From NCBI GenBank assembly GCA_002099365.1, contig MSED01000009.1, positions 248,001 through 312,000 on the forward strand: 64,000 nt of DNA, in the 5' to 3' direction. The notes below the pieces were generated by a model. That model was not told the DNA's origin. It ran no database searches and worked only from the letters and a program-made list of their open reading frames with translations. The translations under genes were made by a program, and so were the position numbers. Origin of the DNA: Phialophora verrucosa (lineage: Eukaryota > Ascomycota > Eurotiomycetes > Chaetothyriales > Herpotrichiellaceae). Every line of letters starts with the position of its first letter. Positions within the stretch are counted from its first letter, which is position 1. Positions 42,901 through 54,960 of the stretch are shown here, piece by piece.

Positions 42901-43320
42901 CTGCAGCAGGACAAGTCAGAATGCGAACAATAGTGAGCTGGCTAACCCGCCTATTTGTGGCGCGGATTGTGCAGATGCGTGGGGGATACGGTGTAGATGG
43001 GCTCAATGATGCAATATGGGTGGGCTGGAAGGCAACTTGAGGCTCTCTTCAGGTGATCATGATGAATACTCGTACATTGACAAGAGGCATTGAACGACTG
43101 ATTGACGATCATGGCACTGATGAGTGCATGAATATTGAGCATGTGTGTGTTCATGATGATCGAGGCAAACTTGTAGGAGCAGGGTCTTTGGGGTCCAAGT
43201 TCCAGGCGTGCTTCAGCCTGCTGGTTGCTGAGCAGCCTCTTTCGGCCTCGCTTGTTGCGCTCTCTGTTGCTGCTTTGTTGCCCTCCACGTTTCCCGTGGT
43301 TGCACTGTCTTAAGCGCGCA

Positions 43321-43824
43321 TCACTGTAGCCTCGGGGCCTTTGGAAATCGTTTCATGATCATCACCTGTCCATTCCTCCGGCAGTCTTTATTCTTTGATG
43401 TAATCAGATCATAACTTGACACTTCCTCTTAGAACAGCAACAAGATCTGTCTTATCATTGACATCCGCTGCTATTCAATCACCTCCGTCCGCAAACACAC
43501 GGTCCCTGTCTCTTCAGTCCTTTGGTCGGCAGTGAGTCGAGGACAAGCCTAATCCCCCTGTGGCAGAGTACTCGTACCGTGCAGCGCCTGGAGACCCGCG
43601 CCAGTGTCTTAGCCACATCACACTAAACTCAAGGTGCTTCCCTGACAATCATCTCTCAACCTCTTTCTTCAACATCCATCTCTGTCCTACACTCCTTCTC
43701 TCCCATTCTTGCGCGACGATAATCTAACCATCATCGATACACAGCTCGCTGGAACCCAGCACAACATTGACACCGATACTCCCGCGTCGTTTCCATCCCT
43801 TATCTGACAGGTCCGGCAGCCGTC
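43321..43824 (+). promoter_or_regulatory. RHO1 promoter and pyrimidine-rich leader
   Basis: The 500 bp before the RHO1 start lacks open frames and becomes strongly CT-rich between about 43640 and 43725 (stretches such as ctctttcttc and cactccttctctcc). This is a common feature upstream of the transcription start in highly expressed filamentous-fungal genes. No TATA box is clear. Confidence 0.4.
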
Positions 43825-44710
43825 ATGGCTGAAATCCGTCGCAAGCTTGTCATTGTCGGTGACGGTGCCTGCGGTAAGACTTGCTTGTTGATGTGAGTCT
43901 CACCCACTGCAAACCCATCCATTTTCATCTGTTACTGACATTATCGCCTGTAGCGTCTTCTCCAAAGGCACATTCCCTGAGGTGCGCAGTCCCCATCCAC
44001 TCCTCGGCCTTGCCCAATAGGCTCGATGCAAACCATCCGTATCAAGACTACCGTGGCAAGAGCCTGTGTTATGCAGACAGGACTGACAGTAATACAACAG
44101 GTCTATGTTCCCACTGTCTTCGAGAACTACGTTGCCGATGTCGAAGTCGATGGGAAACACGTCGAACTAGCCCTATGGGATACGGCCGGCCAGGAAGATT
44201 ACGACCGTCTTCGACCTCTCTCATACCCAGATTCTCATGTCATCCTCATCTGCTTTGCTATCGACTCCCCCGACTCACTCGACAACGTTCAGGAGAAGGT
44301 ACATAATACCGGTGCCCCATTTTCGCCGCGATGGAGCTGACAAACATATCAATAGTGGATTTCTGAGGTCCTTCATTTCTGTCAAGGCCTTCCTATCATC
44401 CTAGTCGGCTGCAAATGTGATCTACGACACGATCCTAAGACGATCGAAGAGCTGGCAAAGACATCTCAGAAGCCGGTCACCCCCGAGCAGGTTCGTTTAC
44501 ATGCCCCCGTTTTGGGCCTGGAGCGATAAGACATCGTACTCACGTTGATTGTTACAGGGCGAGGAAGTTCGCAAGAAGATCGGTGCCTACAAGTACCTCG
44601 AATGTTCGGCCAAGACGAACCAGGGCGTGCGCGAAGTTTTCGAGTCCGCCACCCGTGCTGCCCTCCTGACTCGCAAGGGTGGAAAGAGCAAGAAATGCCT
44701 GATCTTGTAA
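43825..44710 (+). CDS. RHO1: Rho1 GTPase
   Basis: Five exons (43825-43892, 43954-43981, 44101-44298, 44356-44490, 44558-44710) give exactly 193 residues, the usual Rho1 length. G1 is VIVGDGACGKTCLL and the effector loop is VYVPTVFENYVADVEVDGK. G3 is WDTAGQEDYDRLRPLSYPD, G4 VGCKCDLR and G5 ECSAKTNQGV. The basic tail KGGKSKKCLIL ends in a CAAX box with leucine last, a geranylgeranylation signal. Rho1 controls beta-1,3-glucan synthase, protein kinase C signalling and actin polarity at the plasma membrane. A 28-nt second exon is a small but well-supported micro-exon, since it encodes VFSKGTFPE between two invariant blocks. Identification is secure. Confidence 0.98.
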
Positions 44711-45724
44711 ACTCGAGCGAGAGTCTTCCTTGTCGCACACATACGGCCTACTTGTGTCCCCCACTTTATACCAGGATATCATCCAACGGGATTTCGAGAT
44801 GCTGAGACAAATCAAGGACCGCAATTTTGCTTGTTCCTGCTTCACAATGGGTCGGGTTTGGCAGCTTGAGTGTGCTGGTCTTCCGCCACTGATACACTAG
44901 TTTTGTTCCTGTCGGGCAATGGGTGGAGGGGCTGATGGTTGAGACAATACAAAGGATTCCACAGATGTATGGGATCGACGAGTTCGAACGGTACTATCAG
45001 CATAACGGGCGTTTTTACCTGGTACATTCGAGTCATGTCGAGTCATCACCGAAATAGGAAATCCATCCACGGGCGTTGATGTCTCAACCACTGGGTTTCT
45101 GCAACTCCAAATCATCCTCTCGAATGCCTCTTCAAGTTGTCTAGATTGTTCTCAAAATGCGGCCAAGGACGTGCGGGCGTATGGTGGCTCACTGGGTTCT
45201 TAACGTAGTCTCCAGACACTGCTACCTTCAAGTCCATAACAAGCTGCCATAACGTCCCTGCGAAACGACAGCATCTGGGTGGCGGCGTATTTGAGACCTT
45301 GTCTTGATGGTCCCAACCTGCACTGTCAATCTCACTTGGACCTCACTCCTTCACAGCCGTATTATGGCACTGTCGTGGCAAGCTAACTAGGCTCTGACGC
45401 CCATCGTCGCATAATACCAACCCTGATCGGGTTGGCCACCAATACGTCTAGCAAACTCCGACAACAAATGTTCCATGGACAGAGCACGTGCCTCAGCGAG
45501 GCAAGGCTGCACAGTTCAGCCTCGCCATTTGCAATGCTTTGCATGACGTATTAGAGCGCTGATAACGGGCTAGACTTTGTTCTGAGCCCTCACTCGAGCA
45601 TTCGGTGCAGGCTCTACAACCCGCTTGGTCGCCGCCACGGAGGGCTGATATTTGCTCTGTGACTGCTGGGCTTCGACATGTTTACTCCCTCACTGGCGAC
45701 ATTGGAGCATCGCTTACGAGCGTG
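44711..45724. other. Intergenic, RHO1 3' flank and CCZ1 promoter
   Basis: About 1 kb with no supported coding frame on either strand and no repeats. Confidence 0.5.
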
Positions 45725-48705
45725 ATGTCCGCTCCTCTCGTAGTCCCAGCTCACTTATCCTATCTCGCCATATACAACCCTTCTCTGAGCGCGACCGACG
45801 AGACAGTACGCGATCAAATCGTGTTTTATTACTCGCACAAGCTCGAGGCAGAGCTTGAGCGACGAACGAGGGAGAAGCATGCCATAAGTGAGAAGGACAT
45901 CTCCAGCCCTGAGCGGGATGAAGCCGAAAAGAAGCAGGAAGCGATAGAGAATGAGAGACTACGGCAGGTTGGCCTAGCACAAGGAATGGTCAGTTTTGCA
46001 AAGTAGGTGGGCAGCCAACCTTTGTCTCGTCCCTGCCACCTTCCCGTCAGTAAACAGAAATAAAGGACTTTTCACCGACTCTATTCTGACTGGCCCGATG
46101 ATGTAGAAACTTTTCCAATGGCGTCTCGCTCGAGTCTATAGACACAGAGAAGTCACGGGTCGTCCTGAAGGAGGTTGAGCCCGGGTGGTGGATCCTCGCC
46201 GCCGTTGACCTAACACAATTACCTGCCGCGAACAGGGCATCCTCGGCCACGTCCCGCGATGCGAAGTCCGGCAGAAACACGCCAACAGGTGAGGCCGCAT
46301 CCTCAAGAAACATTGAATACTCGTCGAGAGAAGTGGCGCCAGCATCACTGCTGCTTGCGCAGCTCGTCCAAGCACACCGGATATTCCTGCTTCATCATGC
46401 GTCTTCCTTGTCAGAGCTGTGGAAGAAACACGAGAGCAAAAGAGAATTGTTCTGCAGCCTTTTACATCGATACTGGACAAGGTTCATCTGGAACTGGGAC
46501 GTTCTTCTACATGGTAGCCCTGCAGTCGACCTCTACGATGCGATCAAGCTCGCCAGTGGTGGGGAGCTTGGTGTCGGGGTTGGGGAAGAAGAATGGGGCA
46601 GCGGTGAGCGGGAAGTCCTGGAAGGCTTTGCTGCACGGAGCGAAGGTCTCGTCGATCTTATTGTTGGAAGATATGGTGATGTCCCGCCCCCAGCTGGAGG
46701 CAGGGGTACGAATGCATCGCATTTAGGGAAAGATGTACCACCCTGGTTGGGCAATGGAGAAAATTCCAGAGCTGAGGACGGCATCATCTTTTCCGGCGTC
46801 GGCGGCATTTCAAGGCCTTGTCTGACCACAATATCGCAGTGGATGGAGTCCGTCTACATGTACGGTGATGCTGCTTACGGAGTTGCCGAGAACCCTTCTT
46901 CCCTCCCTAGAAATCGCAAGAGGAGAAGGAGAGGCGGTGAACATGGTTCTCAAGGGCCAAATTCGCGCCGAGTTGGGACACTTCACCCAAGAGTGAATTC
47001 ACCGGCAGCGAAGGCGACGGACCTACGCCGTAAAGCGATTGAGAATAATGCCACACCGCCAGGCATTCCGCCACCGCTTGTCACCGCTATTGAGGAATCT
47101 TTGGACAATGCCATAGCCAAAGCTGATGCAAAAACTTTGTCAGAGGAAAACAAAGGCCGCGGCCAACCAGCGACTGAGCCAAGTCCGCAAACCCCAGAGC
47201 ACGTTACGTTGTTCAACCCAGAGAAAATGATGAAGTATCTCAGCCTGGGATACGGGTCCAGCTGGACTCTGAATCCAAAGGGCTTCAACGCTGACGGTCC
47301 ATCAAAAATATCGAGTGATAAAGATCATCAGTCTGGCCATGACAGAATGGAGAGTGGAGAAGCGCCTACAGACGCACAGCTACAAGAGCTCGATCCCACA
47401 CCAGAAGTTAGCGATGAGGAAGAAGCCCCGTTCGTGCAGCGTTTGGAGGAGTCTATCGGCAAGTTCTTGGTTGGACTATCTGGCGACCTTGAGAACACAG
47501 AATTCGAGGACGAGTCGAATGATGAGGGGACAAGTGACCCGGTTCCAGGATCTCCAGCGCTGCGACCAGAAGCAACGAACCGCATTGTGCTTCGAACACT
47601 GACGGTAGAAATTTCTACTGAAAGGTTTTCTCAGCGTGTTGGTACAGAGCAGCAGTCGTCACAGCCCGGCAGAGGCACCCCCGAGAGCGATTCATCCAAA
47701 GGCAAAACAAGTGCTGCGGCGTCCGCGGACGGTGCTCGACCGGTCGTCACTCATGAAAAGGTTCAAGTTGCGGTCTACGTCCATCAGCCATTCATCTTCG
47801 TGTTCCTGTTTCAGCTATACACGCCAAATCTCGCTATCCCGGCTTTCTATCGTGGTATCCATCATACCCTAGGCCCTCTGCAAAAGAGTCTTTTGAGAAG
47901 CACGGATCCAGAGCGCTGGAGGGAGCGCATGAGAGGAAGCCTTGGGATGGAGTTAAGCTCTCTGGCTGAAGATGTCAGTAGCCAGCCACCCGTGGCCGAG
48001 TCGAAAGGCACCAGTGAGATATATGACCTGCTTTATGATCCAGCGAAGTCCACAGTTCGGACTTCTATACCAAATATACCGTTGCCAGGAAGCCTTGCCG
48101 CCGAAGGCTTGCGTCGAAGCGCGCAGAATGTTCGTCCAGTCACAGTCTCAGGCTCGTGGTATACTCTTGGAATACCTATGGGCTCATCATCCACGGGAAA
48201 CGGCACAAACACCGCGGGCGCGGCGACATTGGTCAAAAGTCAATGGACTCGTATCGAGGCACTGAATGTCTACACTCATATTCTGAGTACTTGGACTGCA
48301 ACTCGCGACAAGCAAGCTGGTCTAACTGATGCTCTACCACACAGCGAGGAACTGGAAAGGACAATCAAGACGAGCAGGAGCTGGTGGATCGTATGGATGA
48401 AAATGTATAATTTGGAGTCGACGAACTGCCCACCCAGCAGAGACTGCACCAGGGAGGCGATTCTCGTCAGGCGGACCCCCCAAGAAGGTGCATCCTCGTC
48501 CCGGGACACGTCTCGATCACGATCAGAGGGCAGGAGTGCCACCTCGGCTGGCAAATGGCTCCTTCGTGAACAACCTCGAAGTCGAGAAGTTAGCGGCGGC
48601 AGCGCAATGTCTGGCCCCGGAGCATCGAATGCAAAGACGGTTACTGAAGGCGCAGGGGTCGACGCTAAGAAATGGATAGAAGCCCTGGTTCGCTTGAGCT
48701 TGTAA
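45725..48705 (+). CDS. CCZ1: Vacuolar fusion protein Ccz1 homologue
   Basis: Two exons (45725-46002 and 46107-48705; intron 104 bp) give 958 residues. The start MSAPLVVPAHLSYLAIYNP matches the first longin domain of Ccz1, continuing LSATDETVRDQIVFYYSHK. The splice yields GMVSFAKNFSNGVSLESIDT, followed by VEPGWWILAAVDL and the long helix around LHHASSLSELW. The middle (residues about 270-530) is a long disordered, acidic and proline-rich region. A second globular part begins near VAVYVHQPFIFVFLFQL. Ccz1 with Mon1 forms the guanine-nucleotide exchange factor for Ypt7/Rab7 on late endosomes and autophagosomes. The protein is longer than yeast Ccz1 (about 700 residues), as is common in filamentous fungi. 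Confidence 0.85.
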
Positions 48706-49304
48706 ATCCTCAAACATGATGGTGCCGACCTCTAAGCGACCTAGAACAACGCATGAAATACGAATGCTGGTGGCCTCTTCCTCAGAAGCGAACCATGCTG
48801 TTGCAACGCTACTATCAACATACCAGGCTAGTGTGATCGCCTGCAGACTGCTCATATTGCCTGTGTGAGTCCTGCCGGACACGGGGGAACCACACAGAAC
48901 CATGCGATGACAGTTAATGGTGGAGTAGAGGCCAGGTGGCAGGCCCGCGACGAGACGGTGATCATGTCGTATGCTCAAGCTGGCAAGGAGTCCCTCGGGG
49001 CGTTTTGGTGGGCTAAGCCTCTGGCCACCGCGCGGATGCTGCATGCACCCTGCTGTTTGTGGCGATGGCTAGCAACGGGTGGCGCGGCTGTCATGTCCGC
49101 GTGCCCTGCATGGTGGAAAAATATGTCCGCCCAGCGAATAAATGAGAACTTGATAACGGGCGAGGTCTGAGGGGAAAGCTCTATTGGTCGCCAGCAAACC
49201 CCGATTCAGATACAAAGATGGCCAAAGGCTTCACGGATTCCCTTTGGAAGTTCAACGACATCAATTTTTGCCGGCTTCGTGCAGAGTGACTCTTCAAATT
49301 CTCA
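48706..49304. other. Intergenic, promoter of the transcription factor gene
   Basis: 600 bp without a supported feature. Confidence 0.45.
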
Positions 49305-51801
49305 ATGTCTCAATATTCGAGGCCGTCTCAACCGCTACCTCAGCCTCGTCCGCTGGCACCCGCAGGAAGTATTCCCAGTGCGCCGCCGAATGCTCTCCCC
49401 AATTCAAGCCTTAACACGACCGATCCCGGCGTCTCTACCGCAGATGCAGGACGTGATAACAAGAAGAACACGTCCACGGCCTGTCAGGCCTGCAAAGTCT
49501 CGAAACGAAAGGTAGGCTATTGGCCTCTGGTAATGGGTCGCTAGGCGAACAAGCTGGAAAAGATACAACCGACGTGTAGCTTAGGAAGTGATCAATGACG
49601 AACGTGCCTCAGGTTGTTCGCTTGTGGCTCGTCTCGGAAGCTGACTCTCTCTTCAGTGTGACGGAGGCCTACCCTGTTCAAAATGTTTAGCCACCAACAA
49701 GATATGCCACTACGACCCGTCACAAGACGGACGAAGAAAACAGAATCGCAAGCGGAGGTTAGATGAACTGGAGCTGCGCAGTCAGGCTCTAGACAAGCTG
49801 CTGACCAGCCTGAAGAATTCGTCAAGCTCTGAGGCAGCACAATTGCTCGAGCTAATCAAGGGAGATGCTTCTCTCGAGGAGATCCTTCAATTTCTTAACT
49901 CTCATCCAGGCAGATTTGCGGACGAGGCTCGCGCAACTCTTTCTCCAAGCCCGCCGCCTCTGCACAGACAACCACGGCGCATGTTGAGCCTGACTGAGCT
50001 CACTGATGACCCCAGATACAAAGTTACAGCAGCTCCTTGGACTACTGTTACTGAGGATGATTTCTTCGCCTCCCACCTGGTGTCTGCCTACCTTTCTTGG
50101 TATCATTGGTACTACCACAACTTTGACGAGCAGCTTTTCCTTGATGCAATGGCAGCAGGCGACCTTGGCTCGATATATTGTTCACCCTTCCTGGTCAACG
50201 CGGTTCTTGGGATGGGTTGCGTGAGCTGTCCGCATTCTCATGGCCGCAGTCGAGGAGAACTAAGCCGTTTCTAGATGTTTTCGGAACATCCGTCTGTCTT
50301 TGCTACGCCGGGTGACCCGAGCTCCCGAGGCCTTCACTTCTACAATGAGGCTCACCGACTGTGGATGCTTGAGGAGGGAAAACTGTCACTGACCAACATA
50401 CAGGGCTTCACCATCATGATTATGATGTAAGTCCTTGTCTGTCACTGGCCGCATCTTGGCTGACAGAGACATGGGACAGAGCGGCGTTCAGCGGGAAAGA
50501 CAGAGTGAGTACGATGTCGCTGAAACAGCTCGAGGTCATGATTCCTCAGCTCCTTCGTCAGCATCAAAAGTCGATGCAGGATCAGACGATATCCGAAGAC
50601 TTGCGAAGGTCGCTAGTCATTGTCGAATGGGCGGCACACATCTATTGGACGTGAGTGTCAGAGCGAGTAGCCACGGAGGCGACTCAGCTCGCTAACGATG
50701 CCAGATCGTTTGGGACCGGCTTTCTAGTACCGCCCTCAACCCCCAAGCCATCTATTGACGGCCCCTACGCTGCGGAAGTCTGGCGGCACCATCTCACCCA
50801 TTGGAGTCCATATCCGTTGCAGCGAGAGACCATTCAGTTGCCGCTTCATGCTCTCTATCATCACGTGTGTGAGCTGTTCCTCATCGTACCGGACGCCCAG
50901 GCCCTGGCTTACGGGGGTTACTCTACCATGAACACCGCTGAAAAACTGGACGCAGCTCGCCAGATAGACGCCCAGTTCGTGGAGTGGTACCAGTCCCTAG
51001 CTCCTCGCTTCCAATTTGATGATCCAGCCTTCCTCGTCACTCCGCCTACCATTGATTTGGCGTACTGCACCCTTTGTGTGATATCATTGCTAGCATCAAT
51101 TGGCTAACATGGGGAACAGAGTGAGCCTGTATCATTTCCGCTTGATGTTGTGGAACTGGATGATTCCATCAGTAAAAGCGGCCGCCGAGGAAACCGGTGG
51201 TTCGAACGAAAGGCATGGTACTGGCGACCAGGATGAAGCAGACGACATCATCTGCATCGCCAAGGATATGTGCCTGCAAATCGTTTCCGACACGACCCGA
51301 GTCCTTGTCGCTGCAGACGCCGCCTTCGGCCCCGTCTTCAATACCCTCCTGACCGCACAAAGCGGCATCCTTGCGGCCAGTTTCCTTCTGTCCGGCAATC
51401 TCATCTCGACGCACGAAGAGGATATGCTGCTGCAGATCATGCGCATCCTGGTCCGGTGTTCTAGACAGCGGAACCTGGTCAAGGGCGTCACCCGTATGTT
51501 GCTGAAGACCGCTGAAGACCAGTTTGCTGCCAACAAGGACGGTGAAGTATCTCCGGGCGGTGTTAGCGAAGCAGTGGTCGAGCAGTTGACTGAAATTGTG
51601 AAGGATCTTGCTTGGGAAGAACGAGACCACCTCTCCTTCAGTTCCCACTATCCCAATCACGTCGTCGTGAAGGAAGACCCAGACGTTCAGCTCAGTCAGT
51701 TGCTTGACAACTGGGCCAAATTGGGTCTGGACGAAGGAGACCAGCCTGTTCAACCCAGTGTTGATCACGGTAATGAGGAGGGCGGGAAGGGGAAGGCGTG
51801 A
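49305..51801 (+). CDS. Zn2Cys6 (Gal4-type) transcription factor
   Basis: Six exons (49305-49511, 49657-50220, 50275-50426, 50480-50650, 50705-51075, 51122-51801) give 714 residues. The binuclear zinc cluster is split by intron 1: CQACKVSKRK joins to CDGGLPCSKCLATNKIC, showing all six cysteines with C-x2-C-x6-C-x5-C-x2-C-x7-C spacing. A basic linker (GRRKQNRKRRLDELELRSQ) and a short coiled coil for dimerisation follow. The middle-homology region carries SWYHWYYHNFDEQLFLDAM and LVNAVLGMGCMF, and IEWAAH-like helices lie further on. Exon 4 was chosen at the acceptor gggacag because it gives IMIAAFSGKDRVSTMSLKQL; the exon 5/6 join uses cagag. The closest known relatives are nitrogen or carbon regulators of the xlnR/nirA-like style, but the target is unknown. 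Confidence 0.9.
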
Positions 51802-52686
51802 ACCGCGAGGCGAGCACTTTAGCCAACTCGGATACATCTATGCATTAATCGCTAGGTTAGTGCATCTTTCGGTATTCGAGTGTCTAGAATTCCCAGTCCG
51901 CATCGCAACGGCAAGAGAATACGATCGGACCGGAGGGTCTGCGAGAAGCCGTGCCTGCCAGGAGATTGCAATGGCGCGAGATCTTTGAAAGGGACTAGAT
52001 TCCCGGCACTCAAATAAAGAAACATGGGGTGCTTGAGATGCCGCATTTTGGGCAGCTGGGTAAACATGAAGCTATTCAACGTGCTTTCTTCTGTCTGTTC
52101 GTTGCGGCCTGTCGACGTCCTTGTGGATATAGCTGTGCCGCCCACAACCTGACCCCTGCGAGTTCGCAACGAGTCTCTAATGGAGTCATAACAGCACTCG
52201 CGACTTCACGAGACATAAGTTCAGCCAGCCTTCCCTCTACCATTCCCACATCCACGTGCAAGTCACACACCGAGCTTAGAATATTTTGGTCCACACACAC
52301 ACACACAATGAATCTCAAGAGGCTATTCATTAGTCTGGTTGGGTCCTGTAGAAGCGGTACGACATCCGGTCAAATAGTGGACCTGGTGGATGCAGTAATT
52401 AACCGCCCTGGCTTCGGATCACGACGTCATGATATTGTCCCGGCCGGGCCAGCGATGAGGCTTTCCAGGGCAGCAACGGGCCTATCAAGGCCTCCAGGAA
52501 GGTAAAACCATGATGGGCCGCCGAAATATAGCACGTCAGTGACCACATGTATATGTGCTTGCCTCCGACAGACAAGGCCCTAGATCGTTGCAGTATTGCG
52601 ACGTTGTCCTCTCCTGACTAACTCATTCTGCACGTCTTCGGACATCCTTGCGTCAATACATATTTCGTGCCCCAGGCTGGCCAAGG
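51802..52686. other. Intergenic, oxysterol-binding protein promoter
   Basis: No supported gene; a short (CA)n run lies near 52293-52306. Confidence 0.45.
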
Positions 52687-54670
52687 ATGTCGGACTCGAG
52701 TTTGGCGGATAATCGTTCGAAGCTGAGAGAGTTCATCGCTGTATGTATACATGAATGAATACTGTCTTGCCCAGGACTCGGGGCGTCAATCCTGCTCCCT
52801 CCCACACCGCACACCTCCCTCCCACACCGCACACCTCCCTCCCACATACCCCTGTGTGGGTGTCCGCTTATGTTTTCAAAGTCCATTTCGACGATCCGCG
52901 GCGATCTCCCCAACATCACAGCCCCGCCTTTTGTTCTCGACACAAAATCCGCGGTTGAATTACCTGCATTCTGGGCCGAGAGGCCGTCGGTCTTCGTCGC
53001 GCCAGCCTCGGCCGAGGATCCTGCGACGCGGGCATTGCTCGTGTTGAAGTGGTTTCTTTCGAGCCTACGGAACCAGCAGTATGCAGGCCGATCCGAGGCC
53101 GAAGGGATCAAGAAACCGATCAACGCTTTCCTAGGGGAGATCTTTTTGGCAAGTTGGGAGGACGAAGCCGGCTTGACCAGGCTGGTTAGCGAGCAAGTCA
53201 GGTAAAGGAGCCACGGGGGTCACGTCGGCCCTAGTATTTGATCTAAAAAGGCTCGAGAAGCATTTCTGACGCAGCCTCCCCAGCCATCATCCCCCTGTCA
53301 CTGCGTGCCGGGTATGGAACGAGGAACATGGTGTTTCGGTAAGCCGATCTTGTTCTGCTTGCTAGTAAAATTTATCACGAGGCTCGTCCAGAGGACTCAC
53401 CCAGATCCAGGCAGAGGGTTACACGCGGCAAGAGATCACCTTCACCGGCAGTATCAATATACAACAAATCGGGCATGCAACTCTGTATCTTGCGCGGCAT
53501 GATGAGACGTACCTCATCCCGCTCCCCAACATCAAGATCAAAGGCCTTCTGACAGGGTCGCCGTACCCCGAGTTGCAGGGCACGCATCACATCCCAAGCA
53601 CGAGCGGGTACACGTCAGCGATCGACTTCAGCGGCAAGGGCCTCTTCTCCAGCTCCGAGAAGAAACACAGCTTCGAAGCGAAAGTGTATCGACACGACGC
53701 TGATAATGTCCCCTTGTATACCGTCTCAGGCCACTGGAATGGAGAATTCACAATCCACGACTGCAAGGACGACGTCGACGTGGAGACATTCGACGTCATG
53801 GCTGCGAAAACCACACCTCTCAAGACCGAACCCCTTGCCGCGCAGGATCCATGGGAATCCCGTCGCGCATGGCAGGCCGTGCGGGACGCCCTCGAGCGCG
53901 GGGACATGCAGGGTGCTGCCGACGCGAAGGCCCGGATCGAGAACGGCCAGCGCGAGATGCGAAAGACCGATGCCGACGGCGAAGAATGGGAACGACTGTT
54001 TTATCGAAGTGATCACTCCGACCCGGACGAAGTCACAGCAAGACTGGCGAGCCAGGTTGGATTGGCCTTCAAGCCGCAAGACACCGTGGGGGCCTGGAAA
54101 TTCCGGGCCAGAGAGTGGGATGACGGCCGATTCAGGAAGCCTTACCACGGAGACCACCTGCCGGACAATTCTCATGTCGATGGCACCACTGCACGTAACG
54201 CCGAGGGTGGCGATGTGATGGTCAATGGCGCGATTCCTGCTGTGGCCGGTGGCACCGCAGCCCAGGAGCAGCATCGCCTTTCTCATGCGCGTTCATTTCA
54301 TCAGCAAAGCACGGTTATTACTCCTGCTCCTGAAGAAGGGCAAGAACCTTCACAGCCCGGGCAGGCCGAATCTGCACAAATAACCCGGACGGCGCAGGGA
54401 CCACCTCGGTCGGCGGATCCTCTATCAACGGAGACCGCGTCCTTGGTGGCAGACAAGACTCGGCACGAAAGTCCTGTCGTGCTGGCACAGCCGAAGAGGA
54501 TAGAATCAGTTAGAGGGAATACGAATATAGGTGAGAATATGGATGTGAATACTACGATCGAGCAGAGAAAAGAAGTCGAACAGGTCGACGGCGGCATCAT
54601 CCCGAAAGACATGTCGATCAAGGAGAAGGCGCAGGTCGAAGATTTCTTGCGGGATCGATATTCGACCTGA
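52687..54670 (+). CDS. Oxysterol-binding protein (Osh4/Kes1-like lipid transfer protein)
   Basis: Four exons (52687-52740, 52882-53201, 53284-53338, 53411-54670) give 562 residues. The short first exon MSDSSLADNRSKLREFIA joins to SISTIRGDLPNITAPPFVL, the lid region of Osh4-type proteins. The family signature EQVSHHPP is rebuilt across intron 2 near residues 121-128. It is followed by FTGSINIQQIGHATLYLARH and a fold ending in the conserved WKFRAREWDD-type segment. There is no PH domain or ankyrin repeat, so this is a short ORP. Beyond about residue 400 a low-complexity tail precedes a final conserved-looking KDMSIKEKAQVEDFLRDRY. Such proteins exchange sterol for PI4P at Golgi-ER contacts. The extended tail is unusual for Osh4 itself. 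Confidence 0.92.
52795..52846. repeat. 20-bp tandem repeat, 2.6 copies, inside intron 1
   Basis: The unit CTCCCTCCCACACCGCACAC starts at 52795, 52815 and 52835, the last copy being partial. It lies within the first intron of the oxysterol-binding-protein gene and is strongly pyrimidine-rich. Confidence 0.9.
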
Positions 54671-54960
54671 CACAGCAGGTGACGACGAAAGGTGAAGTAG
54701 ACATCCCCGTGGTTCTTCAAGGTACTTATTATAGCGACGTTGAAGGTATTGTCGAGCACCAGTAGAAAATACAGTATCTACCAGTGGACGCCTACATTGT
54801 CTGCAAGTCATGAATGAGGATTCGCAGGATAAGCAGCCGACAGCACTCTCTCCGCTGTACTCTATCCATACGGTGTCTTGCCACCAAAAGCCAATTTGAC
54901 ACCGGCGATGTGGAGAGATCGCTGGCGATATCACCTCTAGCTCCATCGACGGCTCGTGTG

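Noticed and set aside
43053..43313. 86-codon plus-strand frame upstream of RHO1
   Set aside because: No domain; no evidence that it is more than a chance frame in the leader region.
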